Shown in pieces: positions 1-5,594 of a stretch of 7,664 nt of DNA; positions within the stretch are counted from its first letter, which is position 1; every line of letters begins with the position of its first letter. The DNA is taken from positions 1 to 7,664 of the forward strand of contig NQJI01000204.1 in NCBI GenBank assembly GCA_002256705.1. The letters run 5' to 3'. Origin of the DNA: Methylococcaceae bacterium NSM2-1. GTDB lineage: Bacteria > Pseudomonadota > Gammaproteobacteria > Methylococcales > Methylomonadaceae. The notes beneath the pieces were generated by a model. It was not told the origin of the DNA, did not search any database, and saw only the letters and a program-made list of their open reading frames with translations. Both the position numbers and the translations under genes were made by a program.

Positions 1-181
1 AGCTCTCTTTATTCGATTTGCGTGTGGGGTAATCAGGGTAACCGCATTTGACTTTTTATAATTATCAGGCAGTCAATTGGTTACAATTAAAAACGAATTT
101 ATCTTGGCATTTTTATGAGTTTATCGAATTGATTTTAAAGTCTTAAAATTTATATGCACTCACTTTGGTGACGTGATAAGC
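1..181. other. Left-edge non-coding stretch, no gene seen
   Basis: All three forward frames stop within the first 60 bases, and the few ATG codons on the reverse strand run into stops after a handful of codons. A short 3' tail of a plus-strand gene entering from the left cannot be excluded, but none is recognisable. The stretch is AT-rich and I found no convincing promoter or RNA gene in it. Confidence 0.5.
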
Positions 182-217
182 CAACCCTGCCCGGATCTCA
201 AGATGTGAGCAGGATTG
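182..217 (-). terminator. Stem-loop just downstream of the carbonic anhydrase gene
   Basis: Read on the minus strand, CAATCCTGCTC (217-207) pairs with GGGCAGGGTTG (192-182) over 11 positions, two of them G-U wobbles. A smaller inner dyad, ATCT/AGAT, lies in the loop. The hairpin begins 11 bases after the carbonic anhydrase stop codon, where a transcript end or a 3' stabilising structure is expected. No clear U-run follows on the minus strand, so intrinsic termination is uncertain. On the plus strand the stem has two mismatches, but a T6 run lies at 225-230, so weak termination of a plus transcript is also possible. Confidence 0.5.
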
Positions 218-228
218 AAAATCGTTTT

Positions 229-813
229 TTAGCTCGCTTTACCCGCGTCTGTTGCAGCAGGCACTTCAATTAACCGGCCTGATTTACAGTCGTAGATATA
301 ACCATAAACCGGAATATTAGCGGGAACCAGAGGGTGGCTTTTAATGCGAAGAACATCCTCCAGAACACTTTCTTCTTGATCTTTAATGGTCAGCCAGCTT
401 ATATGTTTAGCTTCGTGTGAGCCCGGTCCTGCACCGGTGTCATACCACAAGCCTTTTTCATTCAGGGACGCCGTTGTCAAACTGCTTCCTAACAAGTCGC
501 GCATGACCTCATCGGTAAATGTTTCCATGCCACAATCGGTATGATGAATGACAAACCATTCCCGTGTGCCTAGTAATTTATAGGAGATGACCAGAGAACG
601 AATGGCATCATCGCTGGCACGTCCACCGGCATTACGGATGACATGGGCATCACCTTCGGATAAGCCGGCATATTTGGCGGGATCCAAGCGGGCATCCATA
701 CAGGTCAAGATGGCAAAATGCCTGCCAGGCGGCATAGGCAAATCACCCTTGTCACCGAAATCATTCACATAATCCCGGTTTGCTGCTAAAACTTCATTAA
801 GAATTTTGCTCAT
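229..813 (-). CDS. Beta-class carbonic anhydrase (Cab-like subgroup)
   Basis: This 194-residue cytoplasmic zinc enzyme should interconvert CO2 and bicarbonate. The zinc site is complete: Cys38 in CMDAR (38-42), and His91 and Cys94 in HHTDCGM (90-96). Asp40 and Arg42 form the usual catalytic dyad. The short protein and the HTDCGM signature match the small archaeal/mycobacterial-type beta enzymes (Cab, Rv1284), not the longer E. coli Can type. [15 protein letters not shown] (60-74) is the typical glycine-rich segment, and IPVYGYIYD (167-175) is the usual C-terminal strand. AGAGG lies 6 bases before the ATG, supporting this start. The gene is divergent from a LysR-type regulator. Its leader holds a terminator-like stem-loop and a possible leader peptide, so expression may be controlled at initiation and by attenuation. 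A role in supplying bicarbonate to carboxylases is inferred. Confidence 0.96.
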   Translation of the reverse strand: MSKILNEVLAANRDYVNDFGDKGDLPMPPGRHFAILTCMDARLDPAKYAGLSEGDAHVIRNAGGRASDDAIRSLVISYKLLGTREWFVIHHTDCGMETFTDEVMRDLLGSSLTTASLNEKGLWYDTGAGPGSHEAKHISWLTIKDQEESVLEDVLRIKSHPLVPANIPVYGYIYDCKSGRLIEVPAATDAGKAS

Positions 814-852
814 AAATACCTCTTATTATTATCATTAGGGTCATCGGGCAAT

Positions 853-899
853 AAAAAACCGTTTGGCCCTGACATTAAATCATGAAAAAACCAAACGGT
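853..899 (-). terminator. Terminator-like stem-loop in the carbonic anhydrase leader (possible attenuator)
   Basis: On the minus strand ACCGTTTGG (899-891) and CCAAACGGT (866-858) form a perfect 9-bp stem around a 24-base loop, followed at once by five T residues (857-853). This is the form of an intrinsic terminator. It sits about 40 bases upstream of the carbonic anhydrase start and points towards it, so it would act within the leader of that transcript. The loop is longer than in most terminators, which lowers confidence. Alternatively the two arms are half-sites for a DNA-binding protein. Confidence 0.45.
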
Positions 900-903
900 A
901 CAT
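880..903 (-). CDS. Possible 7-residue leader peptide (MYRLVFS)
   Basis: A minus-strand ATG at 903 opens a frame reading MYRLVFS and ending in TGA. It is preceded by GGAGA (913-909) at a 5-base spacing, a better ribosome site than those of most annotated genes here. Codons 2-5 overlap the 5' arm of the stem-loop at 853-899, so a translating ribosome would stop that stem from forming. I see no run of one amino acid that would name a sensed metabolite. Such short frames arise easily by chance; the case rests on the Shine-Dalgarno sequence together with the overlap. Confidence 0.33.
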   Translation of the reverse strand: MYRLVFS

Positions 904-932
904 AACTATCTCCAGTGAAAAGTCTACTCTAA

Positions 933-989
933 TAAACCCAGGTTTAAAATAGCGCTATAAATTTATAAAATATAAACCTATAGTTTATA
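933..989. promoter_or_regulatory. Cluster of three inverted repeats between the divergent carbonic anhydrase and LysR genes
   Basis: Three dyads lie in 57 bases: TAAACCCAGGTTTA (933-946, 6-bp arms), ATAGCGCTAT (949-958, a perfect palindrome), and TATAAACCTATAGTTTATA (971-989, 7-bp arms with a 5-base centre). The first and third share TAAACC at one end and GTTTA at the other, and start 40 and 38 bases apart depending on which edges are aligned, roughly four helical turns. LysR-type regulators commonly bind paired dyads in the gap to a divergent target, so these are candidate operators for the adjacent regulator. A weak plus-strand promoter for lysR (TTTAAA at 943, TAAAAT at 966, 17-base spacing) would overlap the sites, consistent with autoregulation. 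Strict T-N11-A boxes are not evident. Confidence 0.45.
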
Positions 990-999
990 GTGAGTGAAC

Positions 1000-1893
1000 A
1001 TGGATAAATTAAATAACATGCGGGTGTTTTGTCGTATTGTTGAATTGGGTACTTTTGCGGCTGTTGCCCGCGAAATGCATCTTTCTGCAATGATGATAAG
1101 CAAATATATGGCGCAACTGGAAGAATCCCTGGGCGTTGCCTTGTTAAACAGAACAACTCGCCAAATTAGTCTGACTGAAGCCGGAGAAATCTATTATCAC
1201 CGCTGCAAACAGCTTATGGATGATTTCTCGGAACTGGATGAATATACCTCACAGCTGGGTCGGCATGTAAAAGGAACATTAAAAATCAGCGCACCAATAG
1301 ATTTTGGCGGTCTTTATATGGTGCCTGCTATTGATGCGTATAAACGCAAGTATCCAGACGTTAAAATTCTGATGACGCTACATAATGGCCACGTAAATTT
1401 AAGTAAAGGCAGTTTTGATTTGTCTATTTTAGTGACGGATAGTCTCGATTTAGGCGTGGTTGCCAGAAAAATTGCTGAAACCAGATTATGCACTTATGCT
1501 TCGCCTGATTATCTGGCCGAATATGGCAAACCTGAACATATTGATCAATTAAGTTCACATCGTTGTTTGCATTATATTGATACTCCACATAAAGATTATT
1601 GGCTGTTTAATGTCGGCACAGAAGAGATAAAAATTAAACCGAACTGGCATTTTTCTTCAAACAATGGCCGCGCCTTATGTCAGGCCGCCACTTTGGGAAT
1701 GGGGATAACGCAGGCTCCAGCAATATCGGCTGCGAACTATGTAGCACAAGGAAAATTAATAGAAATTTTGCAGGATTTTCGCATTCCATCGCTAGCCATT
1801 TACGCCACTTATCTGCAAAGGCGCTTTCTGCCCGCCAAGTTAACAACGTTTGTTGATTTTATGGTTAAATACTTTGCAGAAAATCAGGTGTAG
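1000..1893 (+). CDS. LysR-family transcriptional regulator
   Basis: A 297-residue regulator of usual family length. Residues 1-60 form the winged helix-turn-helix: MDKLNNMRVFCRIVELGTF, then the recognition segment around LSAMMISKYMAQLEESLG, then LLNRTTRQISLTEAG. From about residue 88 (VKGTLKISAP) the periplasmic-binding-protein-like effector domain follows, with FDLSILVTD, the CLHY strand and a GMGITQAPA segment. The ATG at 1000 is preferred to the GTG two codons upstream because MDKLNNM matches the usual family start and a GAG lies at suitable spacing. The gene is divergent from carbonic anhydrase across a dyad-rich gap, the classic arrangement for a LysR protein controlling its neighbour and itself. 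The effector cannot be read from the sequence. The tetR gene follows 62 bases downstream. Confidence 0.93.
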   Translation: MDKLNNMRVFCRIVELGTFAAVAREMHLSAMMISKYMAQLEESLGVALLNRTTRQISLTEAGEIYYHRCKQLMDDFSELDEYTSQLGRHVKGTLKISAPIDFGGLYMVPAIDAYKRKYPDVKILMTLHNGHVNLSKGSFDLSILVTDSLDLGVVARKIAETRLCTYASPDYLAEYGKPEHIDQLSSHRCLHYIDTPHKDYWLFNVGTEEIKIKPNWHFSSNNGRALCQAATLGMGITQAPAISAANYVAQGKLIEILQDFRIPSLAIYATYLQRRFLPAKLTTFVDFMVKYFAENQV

Positions 1894-1955
1894 CGAAATA
1901 TAGCCTTCAGTGTAATGCGAAAGAAGTTCATGAAATTGAAACAAAGCGATTAAAC

Positions 1956-2561
1956 ATGGCAAGACGAAGTGAACACAGCCTGGAAGAATTAAAGGCAATG
2001 GTTCTGGATGCGGCAGAATCCATTATTATCGAAGAAGGCTTTTCGGCATTAAAAGTGCGCAAGATTGCTGTGGCGATTGGTTATACCGTAGGCAGTATTT
2101 ATATGGTATTTGCAAATATGGCTGATTTGGTTATGCACATTAATGCGAGAACACTGGATGCTATTGCAGCGCAGTTAGAGCAAGTGCAAGACTGCAGCGC
2201 AGAGCAGTCAATTGAGTCACTGGCCGTGACTTATTTCAGCTATGCCAGTCAGAACTTTAATCGATGGTGCAAGGTTTTTGAATATCGCTTGCCGGCAGAT
2301 GCCGAAATTCCAGACTGGTATCAGGAGAAAGTTGATAATGTCTTTGCCCTTGTTGAAGAGCGGTTTGCAGAACTTGCTCCAGAGCTTTCTGAAGACCTTA
2401 GAAAGCGTGCGACGAGAACTTTATGGTCCGGTGTTCATGGAATCTGTGTGCTGTCGGTAACGGGTAAACAGGATAAGGCTGGAATTAAGGACGTTGAAGA
2501 AATGATAGTTTTATTGGTCAGGAATTTTATGCGCGGCTGGATCGCTTGTTCCAATAAATAA
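1956..2561 (+). CDS. TetR-family transcriptional regulator with WHG-type C-terminal domain
   Basis: This 201-residue protein has an N-terminal TetR helix-turn-helix (about residues 10-56): VLDAAESIIIEEGFSALKVRKIAVAIGYTVGSIYMVFANMADLV, with the expected glycine before the turn and the tyrosine-phenylalanine region after the recognition helix. The C-terminal half contains WSGVHGICVLSVTG (near residue 152), the Trp-His-Gly signature that defines the WHG class of TetR ligand-binding domains. It probably represses a nearby or distant gene until a small ligand binds. The closest candidate is the transporter downstream, separated by about 225 bases. An 8-bp palindrome TTCATGAA (1927-1934) lies just upstream of the start and could serve in autoregulation, but it is short. 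The ATG fits the usual MARRS-type N terminus. Confidence 0.92.
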   Translation: MARRSEHSLEELKAMVLDAAESIIIEEGFSALKVRKIAVAIGYTVGSIYMVFANMADLVMHINARTLDAIAAQLEQVQDCSAEQSIESLAVTYFSYASQNFNRWCKVFEYRLPADAEIPDWYQEKVDNVFALVEERFAELAPELSEDLRKRATRTLWSGVHGICVLSVTGKQDKAGIKDVEEMIVLLVRNFMRGWIACSNK

Positions 2562-2595
2562 CACCCTATTCATTCAGAATGGTTGTCATTTTTAG

Positions 2596-2626
2596 CTGAG
2601 TAAATATCTAGTGTCTCAGATTTTTT
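2596..2626 (+). terminator. Weak candidate terminator after tetR
   Basis: CTGAG (2596-2600) and CTCAG (2615-2619) can pair across a 14-base loop and are followed by a T6 run (2621-2626), 34 bases after the tetR stop. The 5-bp stem is short, so this is only a possibility. If real, it separates tetR from the transporter transcript. The rest of the gap to 2786 is AT-rich without a recognisable gene. Confidence 0.25.
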
Positions 2627-2786
2627 GCAATGCTCTAACGTAAATATTCACGACACTTTTGTAAGTCAGGCTAAAGTCCAACCCACTGATTAGTGCAGCT
2701 GAACGGTTACACTTTAATTAACAATAATCTTCTCCCTCAAATTTGAAGGATTACTACTATTAACACTTGTTGTGGGCTTCCCGGAT

Positions 2787-4100
2787 ATGAATAGCAATCA
2801 GAATAAACCATCTGTTGATGAAAATAGTCACCTAATTGGTAATGCAGGGCATAAGGAATTACTGGCATGGGCTTTATATGATTTTGCCAATTCCGGCTAT
2901 ACCACTGTGGTGCAAACCACTATATTCAGCGCCTATTTTGTTGGCGTGGTTGCCGGTGCTTCGCAAGGTGTTACGCCCGGTGCGATTGCCGATCATCGTG
3001 CTTGCAAGAAATCTTTTTTACTGATTTCTTCGGTGGGTTGTATATTATCAACAGCCTTGCTTGCGCTGGTGGGTCCCGGCGATATATGGTTGGGAATGGT
3101 GCTGGTTACCCTATCAGCCATCATGTTTGCCAGTGGCGAAAACCTGATTGCTGCATTTCTGCCGGAGATAGTGCCAGAAAAGAATATGGGCAGAATGTCA
3201 GGTTATGGCTGGAGCCTGGGTTATTTTGGCGGTCTGCTGACATTAGGGATTTGTCTGGCCTACATTACCTGGGCCAGGCAACATGGGTTGTCTGAAACCC
3301 AATTTGTACCTGTTACACTATTGATCACCGCCTCAATCTTTGCATTGACGGCCACGCCCACCTTTCTTTGGCTGCGTGAACGGGCAATACCCGTTGCCTG
3401 GGACCAGAGCCTGTCCAGTCTACAAGTAAGTTATGCCCGATTGGCACACACATTTAAAGAAGCGGCCCGCTTTCGTGATCTGCTCTGGTTTTTGATAACA
3501 CTGGGCGTGTACCAGTCGGGTGTGAGCACCGTGGTGGTTCTGGCCGCGATATATGCGCAGGAAGTAATGGGCTTTGATACCCAATTATTGATTGTACTAA
3601 TTATGGTTGTTAATGTGACTGCTGCTGTTGGTGCTTTTATTTGCGGGCATTTGCAAGACCGGATGGGATCTGTCCCCACGCTGGCAATTACTTTACTGAT
3701 CTGGATTGTTGCGGTGATGGCGGCTTTATTTGCCAGCAAGCCCGCACATATGTGGATAGCCGGTAATATTATTGGTCTGGCCATGGGGGCAAGCCAAGCT
3801 GTCGGGCGGGCTTTAGTCAGTAAGTTTTCGCCAACCGAGCGGGCGGGAGAATTTTTAGGTTTGTGGGGATTGGTCAACCGCTTGTCTGCAATAGTAGGAC
3901 CCTTGAGCTACGGACTGATAAATTACTGGAGCAATGGGGATCACCGGTTGTCATTGCTGTCGACTTTATCGTTTTTTATCGTCGGCCTGGCTTTGTTGTC
4001 CAAGGTCAATGAGAGCAGGGGTAAAGCCGCCGCAATCCTGCAATCGGGTGTTATTAAAAGTGCAAGTTGTAGCGGCTCTGGGTATATTGGCAGTGATTGA
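2787..4100 (+). CDS. UMF1/Atg22-like MFS transporter, apparently lacking transmembrane helix 2
   Basis: This 437-residue inner-membrane protein opens its transport domain with ALYDFANSGYTTVV (about 29-42), the hallmark of the UMF1 group (Atg22-like vacuole effluxer family); the substrate is unknown. I count about 11 hydrophobic helices instead of 12. Helix 1 ends near residue 57 (FVGVVAGA). Only about 7 residues later comes GAIADHRACKK (65-75), the cytoplasmic loop that normally follows helix 2. Family members have an extra helix between these elements, so about 25 residues appear lost in frame (DNA near 2952-2981). This would upset topology and perhaps function. Later landmarks are intact: FASGENLIAAFLPEI, GYGWSLGYFGGLL, the GHLQDRMG loop and GASQAVGRALVSKFSP. 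The ATG at 2787 is favoured over a GTG at 2772; neither has a strong ribosome site. The upstream TetR protein is a possible regulator. Confidence 0.88.
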   Translation: MNSNQNKPSVDENSHLIGNAGHKELLAWALYDFANSGYTTVVQTTIFSAYFVGVVAGASQGVTPGAIADHRACKKSFLLISSVGCILSTALLALVGPGDIWLGMVLVTLSAIMFASGENLIAAFLPEIVPEKNMGRMSGYGWSLGYFGGLLTLGICLAYITWARQHGLSETQFVPVTLLITASIFALTATPTFLWLRERAIPVAWDQSLSSLQVSYARLAHTFKEAARFRDLLWFLITLGVYQSGVSTVVVLAAIYAQEVMGFDTQLLIVLIMVVNVTAAVGAFICGHLQDRMGSVPTLAITLLIWIVAVMAALFASKPAHMWIAGNIIGLAMGASQAVGRALVSKFSPTERAGEFLGLWGLVNRLSAIVGPLSYGLINYWSNGDHRLSLLSTLSFFIVGLALLSKVNESRGKAAAILQSGVIKSASCSGSGYIGSD

Positions 4101-4212
4101 AGGCTATCGATTGCTATTTCTGTAAACAATGCGAAAAGCTTGCAATCTTTGTTTCACTGCAATTTTCTGTCTCTGGAAATTGGGAACCAGATAATATCAA
4201 TTATCGGACAAT

Positions 4213-5079
4213 TCAAGCCGCCCCCTCAAGTTCAGGCGTTGCAGCGACATAATAAGTTTTATTAGGTTTTTTAGCACCCGGGCAATCAATGCTGATTCGC
4301 TGTACCTGTTCACCCAGTTTTAATGCTGTCAGTTGCCCGCCCCACAAACAGCCGGTATCAATGGCATAACAATTTGGCCCCTCATAATACCCCAATGTAG
4401 ACCAGTGTCCGAAGATAACACGCATATCCGCATTTTTACGTTTTGGCACCTCAAACCACGGCAACAGACTTTTGGGTTGAGAACCTAAAGGCCCTGTGTT
4501 GGCAAAGTCAAGGCGGCCATTAACATCACAATAACGCATGCGCGTAAAACAGTTAATGATAAAACGTAGCCTTGATACGCCTTTTAAGCTGGCTGACCAG
4601 ATATTGGGTTTGTTGCCGTACATTTGTTTTAAAAACACCTGATAATCAGGACTCTTTAAGGCCTGTTCTGCTAATAATGCCATTTTTTGGGTTTTTTTAA
4701 AATCCCATTGAGGCGGCAAGCCGGCATGAAGCAAACAGAAATCATCGTTATAATGAAACAGTGGACGCTGTCTTAGCCAATAAATTAATTCATCTCGATC
4801 TGGGGCTTCAAGCACCTTGCTCAGTGCGTCTTTTTTATTGGCTATTTTTTGTAAACACGATGCTGCGAGTAAGTGCATATCATGGTTACCGAGTACAGTA
4901 ATGGCTGAACTGCCTAGCGATTTAACAAAACGCAAGGTTTCCAGGGATTTGGGCCCACGGTTAACCAGATCACCTGCAAACCACAGCTGATCGGTATTTT
5001 CATTAAAAGAGATAGTATCAAGGAGTCTTAATAAATCATCAAAGCAGCCTTGAATATCACCAATAGCATAAATAGACAT
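4213..5079 (-). CDS. apaH: Symmetrical diadenosine tetraphosphatase ApaH
   Basis: ApaH splits Ap4A symmetrically into two ADP and limits this stress-linked dinucleotide in the cytoplasm; in E. coli it also removes Np4 caps from RNA. The 288-residue protein shows the metallophosphatase motifs in order: GDIQGC (7-12), GDLVNRGP (36-43), GNHD (64-67), HAG (118-120) and FGHW (223-226), followed by the ApaH-specific AIDTGCLWGGQLTAL (239-253). Glutamine replaces the histidine of E. coli GDVHG, which I recall as common in Pseudomonas-type ApaH. Length is close to the E. coli protein (280). The gene begins 4 bases after the apaG stop without a clear ribosome site of its own, suggesting translational coupling. 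Its 3' end faces the transporter gene across about 110 bases with no convincing terminator. Confidence 0.97.
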   Translation of the reverse strand: MSIYAIGDIQGCFDDLLRLLDTISFNENTDQLWFAGDLVNRGPKSLETLRFVKSLGSSAITVLGNHDMHLLAASCLQKIANKKDALSKVLEAPDRDELIYWLRQRPLFHYNDDFCLLHAGLPPQWDFKKTQKMALLAEQALKSPDYQVFLKQMYGNKPNIWSASLKGVSRLRFIINCFTRMRYCDVNGRLDFANTGPLGSQPKSLLPWFEVPKRKNADMRVIFGHWSTLGYYEGPNCYAIDTGCLWGGQLTALKLGEQVQRISIDCPGAKKPNKTYYVAATPELEGAA

Positions 5080-5083
5080 TTAA

Positions 5084-5461
5084 TTAATGCAGTGTTCTTG
5101 GAATGGATAAAGTAAATTGGGGAATTTGGGCATTAAAATTATCACCGTCATCCGAAAGCATTGTATATTGACCTTGCATAGTGCCCACAGGGGTTTCAAG
5201 TACTGCTCCACTGGTGTAACGAAACATTTCTCCAGGTTTAAGATAAGGCTGTTCGCCAATAACGCCATCGCCTCTGACTTCCTGAATTTTGCCATTGGAG
5301 TCGGTGATTAACCAATGACGATTTAATAGCTTTGCCGGGATGCTACCTTCATTAGTGATCGTGATGGTGTAGGCGAACACATAACGCCCTTTTTCAGGAG
5401 CAGATTGATCTGCTATGAAATAGGGCGTAGCTTCAACTAATATTTTGTTTTTTTCGGTCAT
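5084..5461 (-). CDS. apaG: ApaG-domain protein
   Basis: The 125-residue protein has exactly the E. coli ApaG length and aligns throughout with it: RYVFAYTITITNEG (26-39), LNRHWLITDSNG, EVRGDGVIGEQP (61-72), YTSGAVLETPVGTMQGQY (82-99), ending in a short basic tail. ApaG is a single immunoglobulin-like beta-sandwich domain. Its exact role is unsettled: it has been linked to cobalt/magnesium resistance in Salmonella, and related domains occur in eukaryotic F-box proteins. It is the first gene of an apaG-apaH operon. In E. coli these genes follow ksgA, but here no ksgA lies upstream; instead mpl is divergent. The ribosome site is poor, and the promoter must lie in the AT-rich 5462-5591 gap. Confidence 0.97.
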   Translation of the reverse strand: MTEKNKILVEATPYFIADQSAPEKGRYVFAYTITITNEGSIPAKLLNRHWLITDSNGKIQEVRGDGVIGEQPYLKPGEMFRYTSGAVLETPVGTMQGQYTMLSDDGDNFNAQIPQFTLSIPRTLH

Positions 5462-5591
5462 TATTAGATCATATATAGATTATTTATTGATTATTTCATC
5501 TTAACTTATCGTTAAACGCAAGTAACTATTTTCTTCCAATAAACAGCCGATGAAAAAAATCATTCTTTTTCATAATCATTAGGACACGACA
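5462..5591. promoter_or_regulatory. Divergent promoter region between apaG and mpl
   Basis: This AT-rich 130-base gap must hold the promoters of both the apaG-apaH operon and mpl, since the genes point away from each other. It contains a small dyad TTAAC-N5-GTTAA (5501-5515) and an A/T-rich hairpin (5550-5573). I could not fix convincing -35/-10 pairs for either direction. Confidence 0.5.
5550..5573. repeat. 8-bp inverted repeat upstream of mpl
   Basis: ATGAAAAA (5550-5557) and TTTTTCAT (5566-5573) form an 8-bp stem with an 8-base loop, ending 7 bases before the mpl ribosome site. The heptamer AATCATT occurs in the loop (5558-5564) and again directly after the stem (5574-5580). It could be an operator or a weak leader structure; no function is shown. 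Confidence 0.4.
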
Positions 5592-5594
5592 TTG
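5581..5594 (+). promoter_or_regulatory. Ribosome binding site and TTG start codon of mpl
   Basis: AGGA (5581-5584) lies 7 bases before TTG (5592-5594). The TTG start is supported by the protein: translation gives MHIHILGICGTFMGG, matching the conserved N terminus of Mpl. No ATG or GTG is available near it that would keep this N terminus. Use of TTG suggests modest translation. Confidence 0.8.

Noticed and set aside
881..905. Plus-strand small frame MKKPNGT starting at 882
   Set aside because: No ribosome site and not on any likely plus-strand transcript, since the lysR promoter would lie downstream.
994..999. GTG at 994 as the lysR start
   Set aside because: Adds only two residues, and the family normally starts at MDxLxxM; the ATG at 1000 is also better placed relative to GAG.
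944..1156. Minus-strand 70-codon frame across the lysR start
   Set aside because: Overlaps the helix-turn-helix coding region antisense and runs through the AT-rich control region; no domain or ribosome site.
2772..2786. GTG at 2772 as the transporter start
   Set aside because: No ribosome site at proper distance; the five extra residues (MGFPD) have no support. It remains possible.
3431..3877. 148-codon minus-strand frame opposite the transporter gene
   Set aside because: Antisense shadow: its composition (runs of Ala, Thr, Ile) mirrors the hydrophobic helices on the plus strand, and it has no recognisable domain.
4172..4191. TCTGG/CCAGA hairpin between the transporter and apaH as a shared terminator
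   Set aside because: Only a 5-bp stem with no T-run on either strand.
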